64,000 bases of DNA from Rubrobacter_D sp963840835 (lineage in GTDB: Bacteria; Actinomycetota; Rubrobacteria; Rubrobacterales; Rubrobacteraceae), in contig CAWJAM010000009.1 in assembly GCA_963840835.1 (NCBI GenBank), positions 62,001 to 126,000 of the forward strand, read 5' to 3'. How positions within the stretch are numbered: the first letter of the stretch is position 1; the number at the start of each line of letters is the position of its first letter. Positions 25,267 to 34,251 of this stretch are shown here, in pieces. The translations under genes and the position numbers were made by a program. A model generated the notes under the pieces. The model did no database searches, was not told the DNA's origin, and saw only the letters and a list, made by a program, of their open reading frames with translations.

Positions 25267-25926
25267 CTACGGCCTCAGCGGCGGGAAGTCCGCGCACAGG
25301 GCTTCCCCGAACACGGTGCTAGGGGCCCCGTTGTCTCGGATCGTCGCCGCCCAACCGCCCGTGCCGACGGGCTCGCTGAGCAACAGGTCGTCATCCCGCC
25401 CGTCGTTCTCCCGAGTGCCGCCTCCACCGCTTAACACTGTGTCCCCAGAATCGCAAAATGCTCCCTGGCGCTCCGTGAGACCTCCACCGTGACCGGTCAC
25501 CTGGGTGGATGCGGTGTAGATCCTGCTTGGCAGGAAGTCGTCCCTGTCGGTCGATTCCTGCAAGAATTCGCTCGAGTTGAAGCCGTCGAGGGAGTCGACG
25601 TTGAGGCCCTGCACCTCCGTCGTTGAGTTGACGCTCATGGGCGGCTTGCCCGGCTCCACCTCGAGGCGAAGCGCCGTGGCGCCGGTGCCGGTCGAGTTGT
25701 TGTCTATCTTGAGGGAAGAGCCTGCTACGCTGCCGACCAGACTGGTAACGGCATTGACCGCGTTGGCCTTGCCCAGGTCGAGGCGGGCGCCTACCCCGGT
25801 GCCGGCGAGTGCCGTGGAGGACAGCCCGACCGCCAGGGCGAGCATCACCGCCAGGCCCATCACCGTGGCCGTACCTCTTCCCAGCCACCAGATCCTCGCG
25901 AGTACCGTCTTCGTTATCTTCATCAT
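25267..25926 (-). CDS. Exported hypothetical protein
   Basis: A membrane or signal segment (ATVMGLAVMLALAVGLSSTA) is followed by about 190 residues of low charge. The part ALRLEVEPGKPPMSVNSTTE then VQGLNVDSLDGFNSSEFL resembles phage-tail or collar-like beta-structured surface proteins. The C-terminal part has three cysteines and acidic loops. No enzyme motif is seen. The start ATG 25926 has AGAAAGGAAAACC upstream. It lies between a cupin and a propeller gene on the same strand. Confidence 0.7.
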   Translation of the reverse strand: MMKITKTVLARIWWLGRGTATVMGLAVMLALAVGLSSTALAGTGVGARLDLGKANAVNAVTSLVGSVAGSSLKIDNNSTGTGATALRLEVEPGKPPMSVNSTTEVQGLNVDSLDGFNSSEFLQESTDRDDFLPSRIYTASTQVTGHGGGLTERQGAFCDSGDTVLSGGGGTRENDGRDDDLLLSEPVGTGGWAATIRDNGAPSTVFGEALCADFPPLRP

Positions 25927-26004
25927 CAGGTTTTCCTTTCTGGTCACCTTTCGATACTTGCCTTCCGTGCGGATGCCTTGTGGGTCAGCCCGCGCCGCGT
26001 CCTC

Positions 26005-26601
26005 CTACAATGCGGCCTCCTCTCTCGCAGCCCTCGCGCTTGGGCGTTGGGCGTAAGGATAGGGGCGCGGCATCCTGTATCCGAGCAGCCGCGCCACAGC
26101 GCCGAGGGGAACGAAGACGGCGCGTTGCACGAACAGCGGTGGTTTGGCGATGTAGCCGAAGTCGTGGTAGGTGCGGAAGATGGACGCCAACCAGAGCAAG
26201 TTCGGCAGACCGGTCTTCTGGCTGACCTTCCCGTCCTGGGCGAGCCCGAAGAAGGACTCGAAGAACTCTTCGGTCTTCAGGGCCGGACGGAACTCGACGA
26301 TAGCCACGCCCTCCTCTTCGCCAGCGTTCCACCATGCATGCGGGGCGCCGGCGGGCACGGTCGCCCCTTCTCCCGCACGAACCTGCCTCGCTTCACCGTC
26401 CACGACGAACGTGAACGTGCCGGAGCGTATCTCGAAGGATTCCTCCGCTATGGGGTGGATGTGGGGCGCCGCCACGAAGCCGTGGGGCCGCACGCGCAGC
26501 TCGCCCGTTGCATACTCGCCGTCCGTCTCCTCCGAAGTCTCGAGGAAGGTGATCGTTTCCCCCGTCACCGGATGCTCTACTACGTCGCCTGATTTGGCCA
26601 T
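26005..26601 (-). CDS. Cupin with C-terminal hydrophobic region
   Basis: Motif 1 (AAPHIHPIAEESFEIRSG) and motif 2 (VPAGAPHAWWNAGEEEG) define a cupin barrel in the first ~115 residues. The rest (FFESFFGLAQDGKVSQKTGL..PLFVQRAVFVPLGAVARLLG) is partly hydrophobic and typical of a group of actinobacterial cupins that may attach to the membrane. The substrate is unknown. The start ATG 26601 follows GGGAG. It follows the esterase gene on the minus strand with about 90 bp between. Confidence 0.85.
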   Translation of the reverse strand: MAKSGDVVEHPVTGETITFLETSEETDGEYATGELRVRPHGFVAAPHIHPIAEESFEIRSGTFTFVVDGEARQVRAGEGATVPAGAPHAWWNAGEEEGVAIVEFRPALKTEEFFESFFGLAQDGKVSQKTGLPNLLWLASIFRTYHDFGYIAKPPLFVQRAVFVPLGAVARLLGYRMPRPYPYAQRPSARAAREEAAL

Positions 26602-26693
26602 GTCTCTTACTCCCGTTCTTTTCTCTTTAATCGATGCTTGTGATTACCTTCCGTGCGGATACCTCTCTTTGCGCCCGCCCGCGCTGCGTCACG

Positions 26694-27659
26694 CTACATG
26701 GCGACCTCCGCTCCGCTCTCATCAGCGAGCGCTTCCCGCAGCCAGGCGCACATCTCGTCGCGCGCCTGCTCTGCCTGGTCGAGGATGCCGATCATTTCGG
26801 CGAAGCGGTGGTGTACCCCGTCGTAGCGCGACAACCGCGCCGGTACGCCCGCCGCGCGCAGCCGCTCGACGTAGAGTTCTCCCTCGTCGCGGAGCACGTC
26901 GTACTCGGCGGTGATAACCAATGCGGGTGGCAGCCCGCGCAGATCAGGGGCGAGCAGCGGCGCCGCGAACGGATTCGCGGCCTGCGACTCGTCGGCGAGG
27001 TACTGATCGTAGAACCAGATTGCGGCTTCGCGCGTCAGGCCGTAGCCCTCGGCGTTCTCGATGTAGGAGGGGGTCGGGGGAGTGTGATAGCCGACGGCAG
27101 CGTAGATCAAGAGCTGACCGCGCAGCGCTGGCCCGCCCTCGTTGCGGATGCGGAGGGCAGTTACCGCCGAGAGGTTGCCGCCCGCGCTATCTCCGGCCAA
27201 CGCTATTCGCGCCGGGTCGCCGCCAACCTCAGCGGCATGCTCCCCCACCCAGCGCGTCGCGGCCAGGGCGTCGTCGAGCGCGGCGGGGAAGGGGTGCTCC
27301 GGCGCGAGCCGGTAGCCCACCGATATCACCACGCACCCGGCGCCGGCGCAGAGCGCCCGGCACAACGGGTCGTGGGTGTCCAGGTCTCCGAGCACCCAAC
27401 CACCGCCGTGGAAGAAGACCACGAGCGGGAACGGTCCAAGGCCCTCGGGGGTGTAGACGCGTGCCGGCAGGTCGCCGGCCGGGCCGGGGATGACCCGATC
27501 CTCGACCGCCGCTACGGGTGTCGAGATCAGTCCCATCCGGAACAACGCCGCCATCTGGGAGGGCGCTTCCCCGCGCATCACGTCGACCGGAACGGTGCCG
27601 ATCGGCGGCGCGTCGGCCGATAAGTCCAGCAGTTCCCTGGCCTTCGGATCCAACGTCAT
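26694..27659 (-). CDS. Alpha/beta hydrolase, hormone-sensitive-lipase-type esterase
   Basis: The oxyanion motif HGGGW (VVFFHGGGWVLGD) and the nucleophile motif GDSAGG (IALAGDSAGGNLS) place it in the HSL (family IV) carboxylesterases. The acid is in EYDVLRDEGELY and the catalytic His in YDGVHHRFAEM. It should hydrolyse short acyl esters or lactones in the cytoplasm. The start ATG 27659 lies 1 nt after the preceding stop; TTG 27680, overlapping it, is the longer option. Tight spacing suggests cotranscription with the VOC-SnoaL gene. Confidence 0.92.
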   Translation of the reverse strand: MTLDPKARELLDLSADAPPIGTVPVDVMRGEAPSQMAALFRMGLISTPVAAVEDRVIPGPAGDLPARVYTPEGLGPFPLVVFFHGGGWVLGDLDTHDPLCRALCAGAGCVVISVGYRLAPEHPFPAALDDALAATRWVGEHAAEVGGDPARIALAGDSAGGNLSAVTALRIRNEGGPALRGQLLIYAAVGYHTPPTPSYIENAEGYGLTREAAIWFYDQYLADESQAANPFAAPLLAPDLRGLPPALVITAEYDVLRDEGELYVERLRAAGVPARLSRYDGVHHRFAEMIGILDQAEQARDEMCAWLREALADESGAEVAM

Positions 27660-27660
27660 C

Positions 27661-28650
27661 TTACGCCTCCGCTCTTCCATCCAGTGGCGGTGCCATGGTC
27701 TCCATCCGCTCGACCCACCGTGCGCGCCACTCCGGCGCCTCGAACGGCTCAGCGAAGTACCATCTGTCTCGCCACATCTTTCCGTCGCGTAGCTCGGTGA
27801 TTACCACCACGTCGAGCGCCTGTCCGCCGCCGTAGTCGATGACCGCCTCGACGACCCAGAGCCCCTCCCTGACCAGCACACGACTCACCCGGAGGGACTC
27901 CGGCGGGGTGGCGTGGTCGGCGCGGGACCGCTGGAACGCCCGCATGTTCTCCCGGTCCCGGAAGCGCTCCCCGGACTGGGGCATCTCCATCACGTAGTCC
28001 TCGTGACGAAACTCGTACTCCTCTTCGGGACTCAGGCGAGCATACAGCCCGGTCAGGAAGCTGTGTGCCTCCTGCTCGTCCATCCCTTCGAGGTCGGGGA
28101 TCTGCTTTTCGTTCATATCGGTTTCTCCGCTTTCGTGTACTTGACGCAACTCGACCGTTTTCCATTCGGCCTGTCTCAGCCCGGCCTCGACCGGGATGTC
28201 CGGCTTCCTCCAAACCACCTCGTGGCGGCCCTCATCCGGATCGAGGAAGCTGAACAGCAGTATCGAGCCCATGTCGGTCACCACGCTGTCAAGCGCGCCT
28301 TCGCCCGCGAGGCGCCGGTGTAGCTCCCGGAATGCCTCCTCGCTCGCCGCGTTGAGCGCGAAATGGTCGAGACGCCCGCGCCAGAACATCGGCTGGGGGC
28401 CAGGCGGCTCGACACCGGGTACCTGGAAAGGGTGCAAGACCGTGTGCGGTCCCACCTCGATAAGGGCGTGGCGGAGACCTTCTTCTTCCAGGTCCGCCGT
28501 GGTTCTTGCCCCGAATACGCGCTCGTAGAAGGAGATCAGGCGGTCCATGTCGGCGGTGATAAAGGTCAGGTGGTGGATGTCGTCGAGCAGTGGCAACTCC
28601 GTATCCTGCTCGTTCATTTCCTCGAGTCCGTGAGTCAGTCTTTCGCCCAT
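27661..28650 (-). CDS. VOC (glyoxalase/dioxygenase fold) - SnoaL-like fusion
   Basis: The first ~165 residues are a VOC module (DIHHLTFITADMDRLISFYE, GRLDHFALNAASEEAF, FLDPDEGRHEVVWRKPD) with His/Glu metal ligands. After a linker (VHESGETDMNEKQIPDLEG) comes a SnoaL/NTF2-like domain (EEYEFRHEDYVMEMPQSGER...GKMWRDRWYFAEPFEAPEW), as found in small polyketide cyclases and isomerases. The linker still holds GGAGAAACCGATATG, a ribosome site plus start, so two genes have probably fused in frame. The start ATG 28650 has AAGGAG and lies within the end of the small gene upstream (overlap 16 nt). Confidence 0.82.
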   Translation of the reverse strand: MGERLTHGLEEMNEQDTELPLLDDIHHLTFITADMDRLISFYERVFGARTTADLEEEGLRHALIEVGPHTVLHPFQVPGVEPPGPQPMFWRGRLDHFALNAASEEAFRELHRRLAGEGALDSVVTDMGSILLFSFLDPDEGRHEVVWRKPDIPVEAGLRQAEWKTVELRQVHESGETDMNEKQIPDLEGMDEQEAHSFLTGLYARLSPEEEYEFRHEDYVMEMPQSGERFRDRENMRAFQRSRADHATPPESLRVSRVLVREGLWVVEAVIDYGGGQALDVVVITELRDGKMWRDRWYFAEPFEAPEWRARWVERMETMAPPLDGRAEA

Positions 28651-28835
28651 TGTGTTGCTCCTTTCGATTCAGCTTCGTCCCGGGCTTCGAGACCAAAGCA
28701 GGCCTTGACCTCCGGGACGATCCCGTCGTGTCGGATCACCCCTTGTCGCCCGCCCGGCTCGGCCCGTGCCTGATCCGCCAGACGCGCTTTCTGAACTTCG
28801 TGCATAACCATCAGGTACTCGCTAATGCCGTACAT
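28635..28835 (-). CDS. Small protein of the MYGxSxYLM family (66 aa)
   Basis: The product begins MYGISEYLMVMHEVQKARLA and ends with HDGIVPEVKACFGLEARDEA and a short basic tail. The start ATG 28835 is preceded by AAGGAGG at good distance. Its N-terminus pairs with the ORF at 23991-24158. Its C-terminus IVPEVKACFGLE also resembles the end of the cupin at 23489 (IPEVKERFGIDP), which hints at past joining of a small gene with a cupin C-terminus. It overlaps the VOC-SnoaL start, so they are coupled. Confidence 0.7.
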   Translation of the reverse strand: MYGISEYLMVMHEVQKARLADQARAEPGGRQGVIRHDGIVPEVKACFGLEARDEAESKGATQWAKD

Positions 28836-28917
28836 CTTCGGCCTCCTTGTCTCGCCTTTGCGTGCCGGGTTAGTGCTCCCCGGCCGGTGCTTGATCTTCC
28901 TTTTCAGGCTCCCGGCG

Positions 28918-29481
28918 TTAGTCTTCTCGCCGGTCGCAGACGTAGTCGCGGGATGGGTCGTAGTCCCGACCGTCCACCTCGCCTATCCTGGGTCCGTACA
29001 GGTGGACCGAGACCGCCACGCCCTCGCCGGGGTTGCCGACCCGGTGGATGCCCCCGTCACCGGGGAGCACCGTCGAGGCCCCGTCCTCAGGGCTCCACCG
29101 CAGTTGCCAGGCCTTCCTCAGGCGGGCGTGCTCCTCGATGTAGCCGTCGTCGAGGCGGTCGAAGCGCTCCTCGAGGACCGTCCCGAAGGCGCAGGCGTAT
29201 GCGCCCCATGAGGTGTGGTCGTGGACCTTGGTGCCTGTCCCCGCCGGCCAGACGAAGATCTTCAACGAGTACGAGCCGTCCTCGCCGCCGTACTCGCGGG
29301 CCACGTACCAGTCCTGACGGTGCTTCGCTTCCGCCAGGAGTGGGAGTATCTGGGCTTCCATGAAACCCGGGTCCTTCACGAGGTCTACCAGAAAGCGGGC
29401 TGCCCGTGGCAGGGCCGACTCCTTGGGGAGCCTGGCGATCTCCCGCAGTCCGTTGGTGTCCGGTATCAGTGTGGTCGTCAT
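28918..29481 (-). CDS. Cupin, cysteine-dioxygenase-like (COG5553 type), paralogue of 10803
   Basis: Motifs match the plus-strand paralogue closely: SLKIFVWPAGTGTKVHDHTS with the H-x-H pair, WGAYACAFGTVLEERFDRLD, LPGDGGIHRVGNP and VSVHLYGPRIGEVDGRDYDP. It is about 187 aa and lacks the short C-terminal extension of its paralogue. The start ATG 29481 has GGAGAACCAG upstream; an earlier in-frame start at 29514 is less likely. It is first in the minus-strand run, and a set of 12-bp direct repeats lies 80-120 bp upstream. Confidence 0.87.
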   Translation of the reverse strand: MTTTLIPDTNGLREIARLPKESALPRAARFLVDLVKDPGFMEAQILPLLAEAKHRQDWYVAREYGGEDGSYSLKIFVWPAGTGTKVHDHTSWGAYACAFGTVLEERFDRLDDGYIEEHARLRKAWQLRWSPEDGASTVLPGDGGIHRVGNPGEGVAVSVHLYGPRIGEVDGRDYDPSRDYVCDRRED

Positions 29482-29561
29482 CTGGTTCTCCTGTCCATTG
29501 CTGGCAACGTCCATAACGCATTCCGTCTTGCCTCCAATGGTGCGCTCCGCGTCTCACTTCT

Positions 29562-29604
29562 CCCAGCGACGAACCCAAACAACGGCCCAAACAATCGACC
29601 AAAG
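29562..29604 (-). promoter_or_regulatory. Four 12-bp direct repeats upstream of the second cupin
   Basis: On the plus strand CCCAGCG (29562), CCCAAAC (29574), CCCAAAC (29586) and ACCAAAG (29598) are exactly 12 bp apart; read toward the cupin they are CTTTGGT, GTTTGGG, GTTTGGG, CGCTGGG. The period equals that of promoters A-C but the heptamer differs, and no clear -10 box was found at the same distance. Confidence 0.5.
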
Positions 29605-30026
29605 TAGGCCTGTTTGGTTGTTGTGTCTCGCATCTCGACTACCTCCTGCTCGTCGGTCCCATCATCGACAACACCCTAAGCCGAGCGAGAATCCTGAACA
29701 GCGTGGAAACTACGCAGTCGCCCGTAAGGCCTGAAGCTGCGTAGTGCGAATGGGCTAGAGCAGCCCGCGCTCGACCGTCCGCACGAACGAAGGGTCTTCA
29801 CCGAAATGAGAAAGGTGAAGCCTCCGGGTAGCTCTGCTTTTCCAGTAACTCCGCGGGGCATTACCGCGATGAACCTACCCGCCGATGCTCCAAAATGGTT
29901 CATTTGAGTGATGCATCAGGCAGCTCTCCGTGCTAGTTTCGAAGAACGTCTGAGCGGGCTCGTATACACGTTGTTGCCGGGCGTGGAACTCAGAACGCCG
30001 TAGGACGTGCAGAAAGGGAGCGGAAG
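29605..30026. other. Divergent intergenic region (about 420 bp)
   Basis: No gene is seen between the minus-strand cupin and the plus-strand STAND regulator. It contains a hairpin CTACGCAG (29710-29717) / CTGCGTAG (29737-29744) and the short palindrome TGATGCATCA near 29909. Promoters for both directions should lie here, but none is clear beyond the repeats at 29562-29604. Confidence 0.5.
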
Positions 30027-32397
30027 GTGAGGACAACGGAGACAGGCACGGAACTCCAGTTCGGCGATCTGCTGCGCCGCCACCGCGCCTCGGCCAACGT
30101 CACCCAGGAAGATCTGGCCGACAGGACGGGGCTCACGCCCCAGGCCATAGGCCTCCTCGAGCGCGGGAAGCGGCGGCGGCCGCACGCCTACACCGTGCAA
30201 AAGCTGGCCGAGGCGCTGCAACTGGAGGGGCCCGATCTCACCGAATTCGAGGCGGCGGCCCGACGCCCCTCCGTTGGCCGCGCCGCTGCCGAGCCTACCC
30301 GTCGCGTCCTTCCCACGTCCCTGACGCCGATTATCGGCCGCGAAGACGAGGTGGAGGATATTGCGGCCCTCCTGCGTCGCGACGACGTGCGGCTTCTGAC
30401 CCTGACGGGTCCTGGAGGCGTGGGCAAGACCCGGCTTGCCGTGGAGGGGGCCGGGCGCGCCGGGCCGGCTTTTGCCGACGGTGTCGCCTTCGTAGCTTTG
30501 GCGCCGCTTCAGGATCCGGATCTCGTCCCCTCGGTCCTCGCCGAGGCGCTCGGGGTCAAAGACGCGGCGGGCGCGTCGCTGATGGATGCCCTTACCCGGC
30601 ACCTGCAAGAGATGGAACTACTGTTGCTGATCGACAACCTGGAGCACCTCCTGCCTGCCGCGCCCTTGGTCGCCGACCTGGTAGGAGAATGCCCGCGCCT
30701 GACGGTTCTCGCGACGAGTAGGGCTCCGCTTCGGCTCATGGGCGAGCGGCAGTTCCCGGTGCCGCCGCTTTTCTTCGGGGAACGAGACTCCCCGGCGGTG
30801 CGGCTCTTCTGTGAACGCGCTGTGGCCGTGGCGCCCTCCTTCGAGCTTACAGCGGCGAACGCCTCGGCGGTGGAGGAGATCTGCCGCCGGCTGGACGGGC
30901 TGCCGCTGGCCATAGAGCTCGCGGCGGCCAGGGTCAAGCTCTTCCCGCCGGACGCGCTGCTCGACCGGTTGGATCGCCGGCTGCAACTGCTCTCCGGCGG
31001 GGCGCGCGACCTCCCGGAACGCCAGCGGACGCTGCGCGACACGGTGGCCTGGAGCCACGACCTCCTCGAAGTCGACGAGCGGGCGCTGTTCGGGCGATTG
31101 GCCGTCTTCGCCGGCGGCTTTACCCTGGAGGCGGCTGAGGCCGTGTGCGGAACAGCTATGCCTGAGGGAGGAGACGTCCTGGAGACCCTGGCGTCGCTGG
31201 TGGACAACAGCCTTCTGGTCTCGAGATCCGGGGCCTCCGCGGGTCGAGAGGGCGGAGAGCCGCGCTTCGCGATGCTGGAGACCATCAAAGAGTACGCGAC
31301 GGAGCGGCTCCGCTCCAGCGGCGAGGCGGAGGGGATGCACCGCGCGCACGCACTCTACTATTTGGCGCTGGCAGAGGCCGCGCAGCCCGAGGCTGTCCCC
31401 GCACATGTTCGATGAGTGGCTGGTGGTCCTGGAGCAGGATCACGACAATTTCAGGGTGGCGCTCCGCTGGGCGATCGGGCATCGGGAGACAGACATCGGG
31501 GCGCGGCTGGCCTTGTTGCTGTGGCGGTTCTGGTCCGAGCACTACCACGTGAGCGAGGGCCGCAGGTGGTTGGAGGCGGTGCTGGCGCTGGGTGAGCCGG
31601 AGGACGGGGTCGGCCGAGCCCACCCTGTCCGCTCGGCGGTGGGCGTTCTTGCACCTGGTGGCGGGCATACTGGCAAGCGGACAGGGGGACTACGACCGCG
31701 CTGTCGCGCTGTGCGAGGAGAGCCTGGCACTCTACAGGAGCATGGGCCACAGCAAAGGCACGAGCGGTCCTCTGCGCGAGCTTGGGACCGTTGCCTACCA
31801 CCGGGGAGACTACGACGAAGCCGTTCGCCTGAGCGAGCAGGCCCTCGCCACTCACGCGCGAGTTCGGGAGCACCTTCGGCCACAGGCCTTGCCGTCTGTA
31901 CCCTGGCAGACGCTCTGCGGGCCAAGGGCGACGTCGAAAGGGCCAGGGTGTTGCTCGAAGAGAGCCTGACCTCGCTGCGGCGCAAGACGTACCCTCTGCG
32001 CGTGGCCAACGCCCTCGCCAACACGCTGGCCAGGCTCGGAAGCATAGAGTGCGAGTTGGGCAGGGAGGCACGGGCCGTCGAGTTATTTGCCGAGAGTCTG
32101 CGGTTGGGGCGGCGGTTCGGCTTCATACACCACCTTGTGATCCCCCTCGAAGGAATGGCCCGCGTGGCCGCGGTGCAGGGCCAACCGGAGCGGGCGGCGC
32201 GACTGCTCGGAACGTCAGCCGCGCTTCGCGACGAAATGGGCGCGACCCTCACGCTGGTTGCCCGGACGGACCACGACTACGCCCTGAACGCCGCCCGCGC
32301 GCAACTCGGGGAAGACGCGTTCGTGGCGGCGTGGGCAAGGGGCCAGACTACCCCACTGCAGGAGACGCTCTCTGCTGTCGCAGACGACGAGTGGTGA
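30027..32397 (+). pseudogene. XRE-type HTH + NB-ARC ATPase + TPR regulator, frameshifted
   Basis: Start GTG 30027 with AAAGGGAG. A Cro/C1 helix-turn-helix (FGDLLRRHRASANVTQEDLA..TPQAIGLLERGKR) is followed by LTPIIGREDEVEDIAALL, P-loop TGPGGVGKTRLAV, LLLIDNLEHLLP, LDGLPLAIELAAARVKLFPP, and a TPR region from about 31430. Similarity changes frame at about 31395 (an extra G in gaGGctg), 31605 (extra G in tcGGcc), 31850 and 31890, each consistent with one extra base; the last part (LADALRAKGDVERARVLLEE...) runs to 32397. Such STAND proteins sense unknown signals and regulate transcription. Unlike the gene at 1933 it has an N-terminal HTH and no BTAD domain. Confidence 0.82.
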
Positions 32398-32424
32398 AGT
32401 ACTGCCGAGCGGAGGGGCAGGCTA

Positions 32425-34122
32425 CTAACCCGTAGAACCGAGCTTGGGGTCGGTGACGGCACCCTCGGAGGCCGACGAGACTAGGGCCGCGTACTTGGCC
32501 ATCACCCCTGTGGCGAAGCGCGGCTCGGGCTCTCGCCAGTTCGTCAGGCGGGCCTCCAGTTCTTCGTCTGACAGGTCCACGCTCAGGGTCCGCTCCTCGA
32601 TGTCGAAGGTCACGGTGTCGCCGTCCGTCAGGGCCGCTATGGGGCCGCGGTGGGCGGCTTCGGGGGCGACGTGGCCCGCCATCAGGCCGCGTGTCGCCCC
32701 GGAGAAGCGGCCGTCCGTGAGCAGGGCGACGGTCTCGCCCAGGCCCTGTCCGACCAGGGCCGCCGTTACCCCGAGCATCTCGCGCATGCCGGGTCCGCCC
32801 TTGGGGCCCTCGTAGCGGATGACGACCACGTCGTCTTCGGAGATGCCTCCGGCCTGCACGGCGCTCATCGCCGCTTCTTCGGAGTCGAAGACGCGGGCCG
32901 GGCCCGTGTGCAGGAGGCGGGTGTAGCCGGCGACCTTGACCACGCAGCCCTCGGGTGCGAGGTTGCCCTTGAGGATCACCAGTCCCCCCGATGACCTGAG
33001 CGGCTCCTCGACCGTGACGATCACGTCCTGCCCTGGCGTCTCCTCCGCATCCTCGACCTCCTCGGCGAGGGTCCGGCCCGTGGTGGTTAGACAAGCACCG
33101 TCTACGAGGTCGGCGTTTAGCAATCTCTTGCCGAGAAGCCTGCTCCCGCCGGCGAGGTCTACGTCGACGGCCGTGTAGCGGCCTCCGGGTTTCAGGTCGG
33201 CGATGATGGGGGTTCGACTGCTGACGCGGTCGAAGTCGTCGATGTCGAGGGGGACTCCGATCTCACGCGCTATCGCGAGCAGGTGTAAGACGAGGTTGGT
33301 CGAACCTCCCGTCGCCGCGCCGGCGGCTATGCCGTTCTCGAAGGCCTCGCGGGTCAGTATGCGTTCCGGGGTGAGGCCGCGCTCGAGCAGATCCATGACC
33401 AGCCTTCCGGCGCTGGCGCAGACCTCGTCTTTGCGGCCGTCGAGGGCTGGGGGGCCTGCGGAGCCCATCGGCGAGAGGCCCAGGAACTCGAGGACCATCG
33501 CCATGGTGTTCGCCGTGAATTGGCCCCCGCAGGCGCCCGCCCCGGGACAGGCGTGCTCCTCGAGGTCGAGTAGGTCCTCCTCCGACATCTTTCCTGCTGC
33601 GTTGGCGCCTACGCCCTCGAAGACGTCCTGAATGGTAACGTCGTGACCCCTGAAGCGGCCCGGGGCTATGGAGCCTGAGTAGACGATGGCGCCAGGTACG
33701 CCGAGCCGGGCGTGGGCCATCGCGGCGGCGGGGATAGTCTTGTCGCAGCCGACTATCGTTACGATCGCGTCGAACATGTGGCCGCGCCCGACGAGCTCTA
33801 TGGAGTCGGCGATCACCTCACGGCTTACGAGGCTCGACTTCATCCCTTGCGTCCCCATGGTTATGCCGTCGGAGATGGCGATGGTGTTGAGCTCCATGGG
33901 TGTACCGCCTGCCTCTTTGATGCCCTCCTTCACCCTCTGGGCCAGTTGGCGGTGGTTGTAGTTGCACGGCATCGTCTCTATCCAGGAGTGGGCCACACCG
34001 ACTATGGGTTTGCTTAGATCCTCGTCCGAGTAGCCCATGCCTTTGAGGAAGGACCTGGCTGGCGCACGGTCGCGGCCTTCCAGGATGGTGCGGCTTCTGT
34101 GCCTGGTGTCGGTTGCTTCCAA
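32425..34122 (-). CDS. ilvD: Dihydroxy-acid dehydratase
   Basis: This Fe-S enzyme dehydrates dihydroxy-acids in valine, isoleucine and pantothenate synthesis. The 565-aa product has the hallmark residues: GVAHSWIETMPCNYNHRQLA, DGITMGTQGMKSSLVSREVI, the cluster cysteines in VGCDKTIPA and EHACPGAGACGGQFTANTMA, and LTDGRFSGATRGLMAGHVAP near the end. Length is normal for the family. It stands alone on the minus strand, convergent with the broken STAND gene. No attenuator or T-box was recognised upstream. Confidence 0.96.
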   Translation of the reverse strand: MEATDTRHRSRTILEGRDRAPARSFLKGMGYSDEDLSKPIVGVAHSWIETMPCNYNHRQLAQRVKEGIKEAGGTPMELNTIAISDGITMGTQGMKSSLVSREVIADSIELVGRGHMFDAIVTIVGCDKTIPAAAMAHARLGVPGAIVYSGSIAPGRFRGHDVTIQDVFEGVGANAAGKMSEEDLLDLEEHACPGAGACGGQFTANTMAMVLEFLGLSPMGSAGPPALDGRKDEVCASAGRLVMDLLERGLTPERILTREAFENGIAAGAATGGSTNLVLHLLAIAREIGVPLDIDDFDRVSSRTPIIADLKPGGRYTAVDVDLAGGSRLLGKRLLNADLVDGACLTTTGRTLAEEVEDAEETPGQDVIVTVEEPLRSSGGLVILKGNLAPEGCVVKVAGYTRLLHTGPARVFDSEEAAMSAVQAGGISEDDVVVIRYEGPKGGPGMREMLGVTAALVGQGLGETVALLTDGRFSGATRGLMAGHVAPEAAHRGPIAALTDGDTVTFDIEERTLSVDLSDEELEARLTNWREPEPRFATGVMAKYAALVSSASEGAVTDPKLGSTG

Positions 34123-34251
34123 GGTTATCTCCCAGCCCGTGAGTATTACGACGGTCTCACGAGTATAGGGAGCGCCGCCGCGCGGTGCCAGCGGAGATCC
34201 GGTTACCTTCGTTTAGAATGGCCGGGTGCAGAGGACGGGAGTGGAGATAAG

